A DNA stretch of 64,000 bases from Symsagittifera roscoffensis (taxonomy: Eukaryota; Xenacoelomorpha; Acoela; Convolutidae), in assembly GCF_963678635.1 (NCBI RefSeq), contig NC_087063.1, forward strand, positions 42,234,759 through 42,298,758, in the 5' to 3' direction. Of the stretch, positions 36,480 to 48,696 are shown piece after piece. The notes below the pieces were generated by a model that had not been told where the DNA came from, did not search any database, and was given only the letters and a program-made list of their open reading frames with translations. The translations under genes were made by a program, and so were the position numbers. Numbering within the stretch: position 1 is the stretch's first letter; every line of letters starts with the position of its first letter.

Positions 36480-37386
36480 TTAATATGAAATTTTTGAAAT
36501 TGCATTCTTGTACTCTTCTTTTGTAAAATATCTTTGTTTTAATAATTCATCTAATTTTGCTGATGCTTCTGATTATGTGTTATTATGTCCTTACAGAGTT
36601 ACTCCTAACAATGTTTTTAATCTAAAAAATAATTTCTCTGGGTCTGATGAAAGAAATTGATATATTATTTCTTGTTTTATACCGTTTCTTTCTACGCTAT
36701 CATATTGTTCTTCATCTGTTGTCTCAACATTATCATATTCTGTTTCATATCCTATTTTTTTTGTTGAATTTCTCTTACTTTACTTTTAAGTTTATTCCTA
36801 ATAAACATTGATCTAGGAATTATACTATCTCCACCTCTAGGATTAAAGTTTAAATTTGAATTATTAAGCAAACTATCAAAAGCAACTATTTCATTATCCT
36901 TCATATCATCAAATTTAAATTGTTTATTTGCAAGAGCTTTGGTTTCATTTGTGGTTAATTTATATTCTTCTTTATTTAAGTCATAAAATCATCATTAGTC
37001 GTTATTTCTTTTCCATTTAATTCAAAGTTATTTTTATTTAAATGTTTAAGAGGGAAATCCAAAAAGGATTGTTTTTACTTGTTATTGAAGTCAAATTGTT
37101 TACATGTTAATCAATATTATATTCTTTTTCATCAAACATATTTTGTGTTATAGGTGTTGTTGGATTCATTTCAATAGCTTTTATTGCGTCAGTTTGTTCA
37201 TTTATAGTTTTTATTTGCTTTTCTTGTAATTGTGTTATTGGTGTTAGTTTGTTTTGCTAATTTATAATCATCAGTTTGTTTAATAATTTTATTTTGTAAT
37301 TTCATATTGTTTTCTTGTTTCTTAACTTCAACCAATTTATTCAAATTTTCTAAATCTTTTTTTGTTCTCATTGAATCTATTGCCAT
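36480..37386 (-). pseudogene. Coiled-coil-rich protein, unrecognised
   Basis: About 300 codons from MAIDSMRTKKDLENLNKLVE at 37,386 to a stop at 36,480. The first 62 codons form a Lys/Asn/Glu-rich coil. After frame changes come KALANKQFKFDDMKDNEIVA, a Gly/Arg patch (FNPRGGDSIIPRSMF) and a helical C-terminus (SEASAKLDELLKQRYFTKEE). Lies between the packaging ATPase and the capsid genes, so a virion assembly role is plausible. Confidence 0.45.
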
Positions 37387-37418
37387 TTAGTTTATTAAAA
37401 AGGAGAAGATTGAGGAAT

Positions 37419-38100
37419 TTAAATATCAGTAAACCCAATTCTATATCTACCTGTGAATTTAACTTTTGTTGTATCTATTAAAATAAAACCATATTTTTCA
37501 GACCAGCCATAATCACATAATTTTTTAATTTCAGTGTATTTATATCCATTAAAGCCTTATCTATGAATATTGATTGTACGTTTTTATGTTTTTCAGCTTT
37601 TAAAAGAACAAATAAATTACATTCTAACTGTTTGGTAGTTCATAATAATCTTGTGCAATTATAAAACATTGAATCCCTTGATGTCTTGATTTTTTAAATA
37701 ATGCTTTTATTTTATCATCCTTCTTTAATTCATTAATATCATCTAAAAAAATTGTTGAATTTTCTTCAATCTTTTCTGGACATTTTAGTTCTTCAGTGTA
37801 TGATTGATTTTTTTTTGTGATCTCTGCTGGTGAAAATTTTTCATCATTAATAATATCTACTACTAGTTCATCTATATTTTCTTTGTTTAATAAATTTTTT
37901 ATTCTATTTTTTGGAATTTTATTTTCAAAACATTTTATTTAATTTTGATAAAGAAATTGTCCTACTGATGGTGAAAGTAAATATAACGTATTGAAGTTAT
38001 TTATATCAAAAACAGTTTTAAGTAGTAAATACGTTTAACCAACTACCGAAGGACCACTAATTATACATCTCACACATTCAGGAAATAATTCTTTTTCCAT
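37419..38100 (-). pseudogene. FtsK/HerA-type genome-packaging ATPase
   Basis: About 227 codons, usual for Polinton ATPases. Starts at ATG 38,100 (MEKELFPECVRCIISGPSVV). Walker A follows at once as GPSVVG-stop-T: the codon for the essential Lys is TAA, so the protein cannot work. Walker B is intact (STIFLDDI, about 37.74 kb), followed by RHQGIQCFIIAQDYYEL, the sensor or arginine-finger region of A32-like packaging ATPases. It would pump element DNA into capsids. At least one further frameshift is implied by length. The C-terminus reads FTGRYRIGFTDI. It overlaps nothing and starts nine bases below the stop of the zinc-ribbon gene. Confidence 0.85.
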
Positions 38101-38108
38101 TTATTTAT

Positions 38109-38834
38109 TTAAGTTTCATTGGAGAAATAAATTGGTTTATTTTCTCCAAATATTTATTCACGAAATAAAGTTTCTAGTTTTTCAGGTAAGTTATTATATT
38201 CTTCATATATATCTAAATATTCATCTTTTAAAATTAAATTTTTAATACTATATTTTGTTAGGAACATATAAAAAATGTTTAATTAATCTAATTTTTTTCG
38301 ATAGTTAGTTGATGCAATAAATCTAATAAGTTTTTGTACTTCACAATAAACATAAAACCATATTTCGTGTAGTTTTTTTTTGTTTATATACTTTTCTAGT
38401 TGAATAATCTCTAGTTATTTTATAATCAATATAAATCATTTCATTTTTTCTTTTTGTTTTTTCTATTTCACAAAATATACATTTAAAAGATTCAGTTGTT
38501 TCAAAAATTCCATATCTTTCACATCTAACACAATATTCTAAGTCTGAACATCCACCTTCTGAAACTTCTATTAGTTTTTACTTCTTGCTTCTCTTTTAAA
38601 TTTTTTTGAATCTGTGTTTCTTTCTTAATTACAACAAATGTATTATTTTCAAATATTCAGCTCTTTCATTAGTTTTTAGTTTACATCATTAATTATTTCA
38701 TATTGAGTTTTCAATGATTTAGAAAGATTCATTTTTTTAAATATTTCATTATTGTTTATTTTATAGTTTGGATTAGAAATTCTTTTGCAGAATGTTTTTT
38801 CATTATACAAATATTTTGTTCCTTGTTCACTCAT
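38109..38834 (-). pseudogene. Zinc-ribbon protein at the right end
   Basis: Starts MSEQGTKYLYNEKTFCKRIS at 38,834, a dozen bases inside the right TIR boundary. After stops near 38,690 and 38,630 a block with two CxxC-type pairs appears (CVRCERYGIF ... FKCIFCEIEK, about 38.47-38.55 kb), suggesting zinc binding. The C-terminus (EYNNLPEKLETLFRE ... PIYFSNET) ends at 38,109. First gene of the minus-strand array. No family recognised. Confidence 0.5.
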
Positions 38835-38845
38835 TTATTAGATAA

Positions 38846-39216
38846 AAATTGAAAAAGAAATTAGAAGATGTAATAAATGATAGAGAAATAGCTATGCGAC
38901 TTATTGAAAATAAACATAGTATTTTTAAATGATTATCTGAAGATCTAAGAAAAGATTAGAAACATTTTATGATGATAGAGTTAAGAAATTTAGTGAAGAA
39001 GAATATGAAAATCAATTGAAAGTGGTTAGAGATTTTGAGAGAAATTATGAAGCAGATTTTGTTTTTAATTAATTTTTAATTATTCTGTTGATATATTTTG
39101 TTGTTGCTTTTCATGTAGTAGTGTAAAAACTAACAGGATAAACTATTTTAGATGGAGGTTCGAGCGCAGCGAGAAACTTCATCTAAAATTGTTTATCCTC
39201 TTAGTTCTACACTACT
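38846..39216. repeat. Polinton right terminal inverted repeat
   Basis: 371 bp, complement of 23,384-23,757. On the plus strand it carries the TIR-encoded part of the terminal ORF (LEDVINDREIAMRLIENKHS ..., stop near 39,073). Confidence 0.9.
39120..39213. repeat. Terminal hairpin in right TIR
   Basis: Arms at 39,120-39,154 and 39,180-39,213 pair almost perfectly (one base shorter in the outer arm) around a loop with the core cgagcgcagcgag, mirroring the left terminus. Confidence 0.9.
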
Positions 39217-39222
39217 CTTATG

Positions 39223-41109
39223 TGGTCTAAATTTCGGATTACGAAACAATAGGATCTGGGATACGATACAATACTACTCATATTTTCTGTGAAGTGAAAA
39301 TGGTTAAGTTTCTTAAGTTCTCGATATATTTGTGTGTGTGTGTGTGTGTGTGCCAAGATTTTTCTTGCACATTTGCCAAGAATTTTCTCAAGTAAACAAA
39401 TTCGTGGTTTAACTAAAAAAATTTTACATAAAAATGCACATCTTAATTTGTTATCCAAATTAATGTATTGTTCAACACAAAATTGTAACAAAAATGATAC
39501 TTTTATTGGAATTTTACTTGAAACTATTTTTTTTGAAAACTTCAGTGGTCGAAAGTAACAACTTTTTTTGATAATCAGCCTAATCATCTCTCCGCTAAAC
39601 AGTAGTAATCTTTTCTAGATTTTCGCAAAAGCTATAGTTTTTTGATCCTTTCTCCTTTCTGTCTGAAAGGGTTGCTTCTGTACCACTTTAATGACAAATT
39701 TAATTAATTAACCTTTCTTACTTAATTTTAAATAGATTGCTTTAGCAAAGAAATAATTTTGTGACTAAAATGCTATTACTTTTTTCGCCAAGTTTTGGAA
39801 AAGATGCTTGTTACACAATTTTCGTATTAATCAATATTCTAAAAATTTTTATCATATAACCACAAAAATTGTTTTAGCTAGTTATAAAGTTACGAAAATA
39901 TTTATGATACAAATAAAAATATATTCCTAATGGCTGAACTGCTCTCATTTATCAAAACGGCGTTAACGCTAATTTGAATAAATCAGCATAATTTTAAACT
40001 GATTTCTTAAAACATTAATTCTTATTGTAGAAGACTTTTATTTTCACCTTGGAGTTTGCATAAAACGCATGATTTGATTGGATTAGCAATACGGTATCTG
40101 AGCTTGAAACGAGGAAAAAGATTTTTTTTGTTTCCATCATGTAATATTGAATTTAAATATTTGAAACGATTTTTAGAAAACGATGTTTTATCACTACCTT
40201 TTATCCGTAGATTTCATTTTATGGAGGCAAGTCTGAGCAGTTGAACTCAATATCACAAACGACTTCAATTATCAAATCAAAGTTGGCAGTAAGAAAGAAA
40301 GCAAAAAGTACCGTTTTAACCGAAATTAACATTGACACCCACAACTTGCAAAAAAATCAGCCATACTCCCTTCTAGTTTTTGTCTTGTTTGGATGACCTA
40401 CTTGAAATAAATTTTTCAGTTTAAATCGGAAATGCTGATCAAAATTTCTATGGAAAAAAACGCTATTTATTTAGTTTTCAAACCATTTTCAGTACGTTTT
40501 AAAATTTTTGATGTAATTTGTTTTGCCAATTTGGAATGAAAAGCAGTGTATAACATCTATAAGGGGGAAAATATATCAAAAACGAATCATACAAGTCCTT
40601 TTATGGAAAAAAGTTTGATAAAATTTCTTGATGGCTAAACTTTGAATTGGTTTCAAAGTTTAGTTCATAGCTGTGTATAGTTTTTCACAGAAATACATTT
40701 TTTCATTTCCCAGCTGTGCAATTGTTCAGATTTTTTACTGTTTGTTTGTAAAAAGAGCCCAAAAACATTTTTTAGTTGCCTTAATGTACATATAATAGGC
40801 ATTAAAAAAATTCAAAAATTGAAATCCAAAAAATCAAAAAAAATGGAAGAAAAAGAAACGTTTTTTTTTTCAATACTTTTTTAGTACAAAATATCATTTA
40901 AAAAGTGGTTTCAATGCATATACAGACAATGCAAAATTTCAATGCAAAATTTCTAAGATATCAGTGACTCAAGAGTTTTTATACTACCAATTGTAGATGA
41001 AAAAAAGTAAATGTCATGTCATGTAGCTTTGGTTTATGACAAGATTCTAAAAAATACAATTTCAACGAATGAAAAGTTCTTGTAAACTTTCGATGCCTTG
41101 TTATACCAT
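39223..41109. other. Intergenic, no gene recognised
   Basis: AT-rich DNA. The only notable feature is a (TG)11 microsatellite at 39,331-39,352. No supported coding region. Confidence 0.5.
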
Positions 41110-41526
41110 CAGTAGCGGATTTAGGTGATGGGGCGGGGGGCGGACACGTCCTCCTTCAAGGATTTGCCCCCTGCCGACCCAGAGGTCCCCCCTTTGTACT
41201 ATTTTCAGATATCCATTTTTGGCTAATTGACCTTAAAATTTTTCTAAAGGCGCTTTTGGCGCCAATCTATACTAATTTTGAGGGGGAGCGCGCGCCGAAA
41301 AAACGTGCTTTGGTCAATTTTTTCCAAAAAGTGCCTCAAACGCTTGTTTGGTCTGTTTTTCAAAATTTTGTCTGCGGCGCAGAATATTTGGTCAAATTGG
41401 GGTATCTATAGTGATTTGGGAGAGCTCAGAAAATCAATTTGGTCGAACTAAAAAAAAGTCGACAAATTTTTTGAAAAATTTTGAAAATCTGCCCCCCCCC
41501 TCGAGAAAATCCTAGATCAACCCCTG
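41110..41526. mobile_element. hAT-type MITE, copy 1
   Basis: 417 bp from cagtagcggatttagg to cctagatcaacccctg. Same family as copies at 45.4, 57.8, 59.2 and 61.6 kb. Flanking 8-mers tataccat and tatacatt agree at 6 of 8 positions, a degraded 8-bp duplication. No coding capacity. Confidence 0.75.
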
Positions 41527-41629
41527 TATACATTTACAGACTCGTAAAATAAATTAATGTATGATTTGCTTGTCTCCAATTATAGGAAAATGTATGGCTA
41601 GCATTTAGCGTTTTTATTCAACCAGGAAA

Positions 41630-44450
41630 ACAACTTTTTGGTTAACCCCGCGCTCTTAAAGAAAAACTCAATTTAAGAGAAACCATTTTTTAACGGAATT
41701 TTTTATAACATCTGAAAAATATCAGCGTTTTGAGCTAAATTTAAAAATATATATAACTTACTTGTGATTTTGTACTTCATCGGCGAAGTTCTGAAGGTTT
41801 AAAAACTGCCAATTTGATCAATTGAACGCACGATATAAACTAACGCGTAATCGCCAATTTTAACCCGGCTCAAAAAAGTTTCAATTTGAATTGAGGCGAG
41901 CTATTTGATCTTTTTCAAAACGATTTTGTCATGTACTTTCAAAAGCTTTTTGGGGGTGGATTATCAAAAAAAAATTAAGAAAAAAACATAAAAAATTTCA
42001 TCGACTTTCATACGTAAATTGATAATCAGAACATTCAGGCCTTCCCCTGGTACAAAAGTCTTGTTTAATTTCAAAAAGGCTGCGCGAATCTTGAAATTTT
42101 TTGTTCATATTAATTTTCGTAATTAAGAACTTCGTAACTGACAATTCTCATAAGAATGTTATTTTGCTATTTCATTATACCGTTTTAAAATCCCAGAAGC
42201 TACGTTGCAAATTTTATTTGTATTGTGGAAGGAGCAACTTCATTTGCGACTAAAATAAGTTAAGTTCAACACGCAAGCAAATCGCTCAAAGCCTATGACC
42301 TGTGTGGAGCGGTTTTTGAAAATTAATTCCGTTCCAAACATATCTGAGCTAATCCGATCAAAACAATACACAATTTTTCTTTGATAGAGGCAGTCAAAAT
42401 ACTCTTAAGAGTCTTTGCATGAAAGGCAGTTGAAACATGTCCACGTCCAAATTATTCAGTCGATATGGACAAAACATTCCGGATTTTGGGAAAAAAAAAC
42501 AAAACATAAGGAAGGCAAATCGCTCTGGGTCACAGGACTACTTCCTACGCATAGCAAAAATGATATTGCTTTATTTGGAGGGGCTCTATGTATGCGCCAA
42601 TCAACAGCTGGGCGCTAATTGAATCAATCTTCCAATTTTTCGATCCGACTTTTGTAACGAAAGTAACGTAATATTTTTGCTCGGGGTGGGTTTTTGTCTT
42701 CAGATAAATTCGATTTTTTAGGTCGCGATTTTGACGAATTTTTTTTATCATTCAAAGGGTGTTGTTGTCTTGAGCTTAAATTTGAGAAGATATTTCATCA
42801 GTGATCTTTTTTCGTAAAATTATGAGGGTTTAAAGATTGCCATTTTGGCCAATTTGGGACAACAAACGCGCGATATATTTCGCGCTATTAACGCGTCAGC
42901 GGAGATTAAATCCGTCTTAGAAATCGTTCCAAATTGGTTTCATTGGTTAATGAGAGCGAAATCTAACTATTTTTTGTACCTTATAAGGCGTGTGGGGGGA
43001 TGAATTTCACAATAACTCTCAAATTTTTTTGAAAAAATCAGATTTATTTGTTACACTTAATTTTTTTCAAGTTGTTACTGCTTCATAGACCTTAAGAAGC
43101 AGTGGGAACATTCAGGGCCTCGCTCTGATACTAGCAGTTTAGTTTAAATTTGGTGTTTTGTTCGATTTCTGAGAGTCCATTTTTTCTTCAGTTTACTCAA
43201 TTACCAAACATTAACTTTGCACTTTTATTGTTCTTCCGGTTACCCTTTTCCCCGGGATATGAAGTAGCTATAACGTAGAGTGTTTTTTTCTTCAATTTTT
43301 ATTATCTCAAAAAAAAATTTCAAGGATCAAGCGTCCCACTGTCCTACCATGTTCAGTATTGAGCTTCCTGATAACCTTTGATGAATTTACTCTTCTATAT
43401 TGAAGTCTCTCTCCGATCTCTTCCTAGCCTCCAAATCATGTAAGAACCAAAAACTTGCAAGCAAAATAGAAAAAAAAATTGCTCTGTTGAAGTTGAACTT
43501 ACTCCATAAACGGGCTCTTTCAATTATAATTTCCAAACTTCCGAACTATGATTAACAAATTTCGACTTTTAACTAGCCATTTATGATGGAAAATTTCATT
43601 CAAACGGTATTGTTGTCCTGAGCTTAAATTTGCCTAAGATATTTCACCTGTGATCATTTTTTGTAAATTTATGGGGGTAATGGGGATTACAGGCTTTTTT
43701 GGCATTGGTTTTAAGTTTTTTGCGAAGTCCAGAGAAATACGCCGAAAAAAAACGACATTAATTTGAAAAATTTATTTAGTTGTATTTTTTAAGACTGGAG
43801 TCGGAACATTCTTGCACAGTAACCGGCTATCCTAGTTGAAAATTGAAACTCATTTTTCCATTTAAACCACCCTCATCAATGAAATCTGCTAAATATACGC
43901 CAATACCCAGCCTGTTATTGTTCCTGTTATTGTTACGAATATTTGTGCTCGGGGTGGATTTTTTTTCTTCAGACAAATTTCGACTTTTTAACTAGCCATT
44001 TTTGACGGAATTTTTTTGTATCATTCGAAAGCTATTGTTCTCTTGAGCTTAAATTTGAAAAAATATTTCACCTGTGATCATTTTTTGTAAAGTTATGGGG
44101 GTTTAAAGATTGCCATTTTGGCCAATTTATGACAATTGACGTGCGATATATTTCAAATTATTAACGCGTAAGCGGAGATATAATCCGTCTTAGAAATCGT
44201 TCCAAATTGGCTGAAGGAAGCTTATAAGCTTATTTGTATAATTTATTTGTTGCTCTGAGCAAATTTCATCACTTTGTACTTTATATGGCGTGTGGGGGAT
44301 GATTTTTAAAAATTAAACTCAAATTTCAATTTATTTTTATTACATTAAATTTTTCATGTTATTACTGCTCCATAGACCTTAAAAGGCAGTCGGAACATTC
44401 AGGGCGTCGCCCTAATACGAGCAGTTTTTTGTTTGCTGCCTTTTGGTTAA
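41630..44450. repeat. Cluster of a dispersed ~500-bp repeat family
   Basis: At least four diverged direct units: about 41.63-42.30, 42.68-43.20, 43.56-43.86 (partial) and 43.94-44.44 kb. Each has the order 'ttttttaactagccatttt', 'cttgagcttaaatttg', 'cacctgtgatcatttttt', 'gtttaaagattgccattttg', 'cgcgatatatttc', 'ccgtcttagaaatcgttcc'. Further units lie inverted at 59.7-61.2 kb. No coding potential recognised; probably a non-autonomous mobile element. Confidence 0.75.
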
Positions 44451-45413
44451 GAGTTTGCCAAATTTAATCATTATTATTTTGCGTCCAAATACACTCAGGG
44501 GCGAAACAATAAAACGCGATCACAAGAAATAAAACCAGGGCTAGAGTTTGTTTTTTTTGCGACGCTTCTCGGCAAAAATGAAGGATATTTTTGGTAAAAT
44601 ATCTGGAGTCAAAATTCTTAGGCGTTAAAAAGTATAAAAAACTTTGCTTCGTGTTCTGAGAGGATTTATAATTTTTTTTGGGATGGCGGCGGGATTTCAA
44701 TTTTTTTTGTAAATAAGGTCAACTTTTTTCAGGTTTTTCAAATTGATTTACTTTCGTAGCATATCTCAATACGTGGTTAAATCTGCAACTTTGATGCCGT
44801 TTGATATTTGTGTATCGGGGCAAATTTTATTTATTTTGTGTATCGGGCAAAACACCAAAAAACAAAGCAAACAAAAAAAGAGTGTCTCTCTGTTGGAAAA
44901 ATGCTTGTCATGTAATTCCATTTACGGAAAAAATACCAGTCATGAATTTTCATAATTAGAAAAATGCTAGTCACACAGGCTATCAGGCTACGTAAAATTT
45001 CTCGGCATGGCTATTTTCATTAAAAACTTTTTTTCTGTGGAATCTTATGGAGTTGTAAGATAAACATCTTTTCCATAAATAAAAATTGTTATGACTAGCG
45101 TTTCCTAATATTTTTGAATAGTAGTAGTTGCCTTTTGGCTCATCTGAATTTTCAAAATTGTTTAGTGTAAGACATATTTTTTCAAGCCGCGTTCAATTCG
45201 CCACTAAGTTAGTTATCAGACAAAGAACCTTGGTAAGTTTGACTTATGAACTTTAACCATTAAAGAACACCACTGGATAGATATAGAAAAAAAAGAGATG
45301 AAGGCAAGCATGTATATGTCACCGAAACAAAATAAGTTAAATTAAATCCAAAATTCAGACGGACTTTTCTTCGAGTTGTTTGATTTCAATTTACCCAATT
45401 GTTCACCTAGAGC
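44450..45413. other. Intergenic, no gene recognised
   Basis: No supported gene or repeat seen on either strand. Confidence 0.45.
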
Positions 45414-45718
45414 CAGGGGCGGATTTAGGGGGGGGGGAGCGGGGGGCGGACGCCCCCCTCTCCGGGATTCGACCCCCTGCCGACCCAAAGGGTCCCCCCT
45501 TTGGTACTTTTTGAGAAATCCATTTTTGGCCAACCGACCCAAAAATTTTTCTAAAAGCGCCTGCGGCGCAGAAAATGTTGCCAAAAAAGGGACTAAACCA
45601 TGCTTAGGGAGAGCTCAAACATCAAGTCGGTCGACCTAAAAAAAAAAGGTCGACAAAATTTTCGAAATTTTTTTTGAAAATCCGTCCCCCCCTCGAGAAA
45701 ATCTTAGATCCGCCCCTG
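45414..45718. mobile_element. hAT-type MITE, copy 2
   Basis: 305 bp with terminal inverted repeats caggggcggattta / cttagatccgcccctg and flanking 8-bp duplications cctagagc / cctaaagc (7 of 8). GC-rich for this region (gcggggggcggacgcccccc). The best-preserved ends of the family. Confidence 0.9.
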
Positions 45719-48690
45719 CCTAAAGCACAACAAATTAACTAATAATTTTTCTCATAATTACCATAAACATTAGATAGTTTAATTGAAAAATTTATGGAAT
45801 ATTGTGCATAGTTATTTGATTTTTTCAAACATTGTTCTGAACACCAAGGATGAGCTATGAGCATACCAGAACTTCTCGGCATTATTGAATCAAAAATTGT
45901 CCAAAGAGCTTATTCTTCTAACAGTAAGAGATGGAAATGTATAAAGATGGTGTTTATTACAATGTAAGCACTTTGCTACAATTTAAATTATTTTTAAAAG
46001 TATTTTCTGGTAGTTATCTTGTATCTGTTTTAGAGTAACATTCATTTTTTCGATAACTGCTTGGCTGTGAAACGTTTCTTTTGCCATCAAGTAACGAGTA
46101 CGAATCAGATGAAGCCTCGAACCAGGGAACTTTCCATTGATCGGCTCACAAATGAGCTTCTTTACCGCAGCTCAACCAATGCTAGTTGAATTTTCCAAAT
46201 AAAAATGTATCATGCCGAAGTCATCATTTGAAAGGCATCATTTGAAATAACTTCAGAATTAATTCAAATGTATTCTTTCTCAATTAAAATTACTAACTAA
46301 TTTCAGATAAGTTTTCATTTGATACGCAAGATCTCATATTTGATATTCCAGTTATTCCGCTGTGAGCTGAGTTTTGAATTTTGCTCGCTTTGCCCCGGTT
46401 TGGACTCCGAAAGGAAGAGTTGCGAAGGAGACTTGCAAACGAACGCGTTACCTTCGAGCTACCTGAAACTGCTAATAGAAAAATAACTTTTATCTAGAAG
46501 TGCTAATTCATCTGATGAATAAAATAAGCCGAGATACATTGTTGTTAACTTGTTGAATTGTATGAATAAACGCTAGGCATATATCTTTTTTTCTCCTAGT
46601 TGGTTGGAACCTTCATGAACAAATGCTCTTCGAATCATGCAAGAACTTAAGTTGAACTGAGAGTTTAACTTGTCTTTCTCTTGTACTCGTTAGACTTCTA
46701 GCTATGACAGTCCTATTCAATTAGGAGATGATATGTTAAGACAAGATTTTTATCAACAGTTATCAACAATCATGTAACATAAAAATTGACAGCATATGGT
46801 GGAATAAAGTTCTAATTTAATCGAAATAACATAACTAATAATAACTAATCAAAAAGCTCACCTCTTTATGCATGCAGTGATATTAGTTATCCGGACAAAA
46901 AGCATAAAACTTGAAATATAATACGCGTCTTTCTCAAGTTGGGTTGACATAAGACAAAAAAAAAAGAAGACAAAAATTCATTAGAATTTTAGCCAACTTA
47001 ATATTGTGTTATCTGTTTCGCGAAGTTTGATAAATTTTGTTTCTTTTTAGTCAATCAAAAACTACGCTAAAATTACAGAGCCAGTTACTGACAAAACTAC
47101 AGAAAAGTAAGCCTCTTACGTAGCCCAAAAATCTAAGCAAGTAAAAATCTCCAAAAAGTGCAGAAAACTGTTTAAGAATTGTTTTTCAAGGAAAAATTGG
47201 CATTTGATAGGGTAAAAATGTCATTTGTTGTCTATGAAACGAGTATAATTGAGTGCATACAATTGTTTGGAGAATATTTCTTTGATCAGATTTGTTGGAC
47301 TGCGTAAAAAGCTCACTTTGATAAATTTTATCGGATTTTTTTAGTTTTAGCGTAATGTTCGATTGACTAAAAATCCAAAAGCAATTTGTTTTTGGGGTAA
47401 AAAGTTCAGGCCGAGTTTTGCAGAAGGAATTGCACAAAATACTTCTGCGAAAACTGTAAGCAAGTTTTGTTGGCATCAATTTCCAAGTAAAAATGTGAGC
47501 AAGTTCCAACAAACAGTTGGGGAGAAAGCGTTTTAGCTTATAAGCTTTATGTGTTTCATAAAATTGTTTTTGAATGAGCAAGAAATTTCAATGAGCAAAA
47601 AATTTAGGCGTGAAATTTTTTCAAAAGAGGAAGCAGAAACCAAATTTGAGAAACTTTGTTTTGGAGGTGAAAAAAAGCTAGTGTATTATAACTACTTTCT
47701 GAGTGTTCTTGCTGCAGAACCATCCTTGCAAATAACCCACAAGTTTCAAAATTTTGAACAACAGTTATATTTTAGTGAAGTTTGTGAGCTTGACTTACAC
47801 GTAAGCCGGAAAAAAAAACAACAGATAAAAGAACTGAAAGGGTTACTTTGCTCGGCGTCAGAAAAACGGCCATATCTGTTTTAGTGATACAGACAATAAA
47901 TGGTCTTCGGTGTTTACACCAGAAAGATGGACTAAATTTAAAGACAACAAAACTGCTCGTGAGATTCCTGGTTCTTAAATGGAGCAGTCTTTCCCACAAA
48001 AAGTTAGCTGGAATAGTTCTTTTGCTGGTTTATTTAAACCATCAGCGTAAAATTGCCTATCAATATTCAGCCATTTTTGACGCCGGGCCAAGTTACTTTT
48101 TCAATTATATTTCCTACTGTTTTTCCGCGGCAAAATTAAAAAGTCAAGCTCGTCAGCTTCTCAAAAAAAACAATTTGAGCCCATAAATATCATTTACTTG
48201 TGCTGTTTGCGAGGATTTTTCTTCTCCCAGAACATTACTGTATCTAGTTATATTATACTGGCTATTTCATTCCTTCACAACTAAGTTTTTCAAACTTTGC
48301 TAGTTTTTTTGAAATAACTTCATCTATCGTGTGTAGAAATTTCAACCCTATATCCTTAATAAATGCTGAGAAAATTTTAAAAACGTGCAGAAAAATGTTG
48401 TTCATTTGCTCGTTGAAATTTTAATACAGCAATTGGGGAGAGTGGGGAATCTGTCGTCTCAAAAAGAATTGAATCTTGAAAACCCAAATCCTCATATACG
48501 ATGCCCAAAAGTTTCCGTAAGACTCCTTTGGCAACAATATAAACTAAATAATCAGAATATGGGGCAGGCTTCGCTGTCAGACAGGCTTTTTCTAGTGTTT
48601 GGGCGAACAAAAAAAGAGATGAAATGTAGAAGAAAAATAAAAATCCCCCCTAGAAAAAGATGTAGAGATCTTGAATGCAATTACTTTAAC
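45719..48690. other. Intergenic; two weak plus-strand frames
   Basis: Two overlapping plus-strand frames (47,549-47,884 and 47,848-48,186, about 110 codons each) and one minus frame (47,186-47,581) are longer than neighbours. They have no recognised domain, no splice context I can support, and no clear codon bias. Nothing else is called here. Confidence 0.3.
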
Positions 48691-48696
48691 CGTTTA

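Larger units (their letters stand above)
23384..39216 (-). mobile_element. Maverick/Polinton DNA transposon, decayed
   Basis: A 15.8-kb element bounded by about 370-bp terminal inverted repeats and a 6-bp target duplication. It encodes the full Polinton set on the minus strand: retroviral-type integrase, protein-primed DNA polymerase B, FtsK/HerA-type packaging ATPase, adenain-like cysteine protease, double-jelly-roll major capsid and penton-like minor capsid proteins. By established knowledge such elements replicate by their own polymerase, integrate with their integrase, and may form virions. Premature stops and frameshifts, often in A/T runs, affect almost every gene, so this copy is inactive unless some frameshifts are assembly errors. 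It also carries a 929-bp foreign insert and a 758-bp internal duplication. Confidence 0.93.

Noticed and set aside
23384-39216. A variant genetic code (TGA = Trp or Cys, TAR = sense) for the whole Polinton
   Set aside because: TGG is used freely in the same genes. TAA falls on unrelated residue types including the Walker A Lys, and frameshifts accompany the stops. Decay is simpler; the TGA pattern is kept only as a low-interest finding.
45342-45639. Gly/Pro/Arg-rich frames on both strands
   Set aside because: Come from the G/C runs of the MITE copy; the same frames recur only where MITE copies lie.
47549-48186. Two overlapping ~110-residue plus-strand frames as a host gene
   Set aside because: No domain, no splice sites that join them, base composition like the surrounding non-coding DNA.
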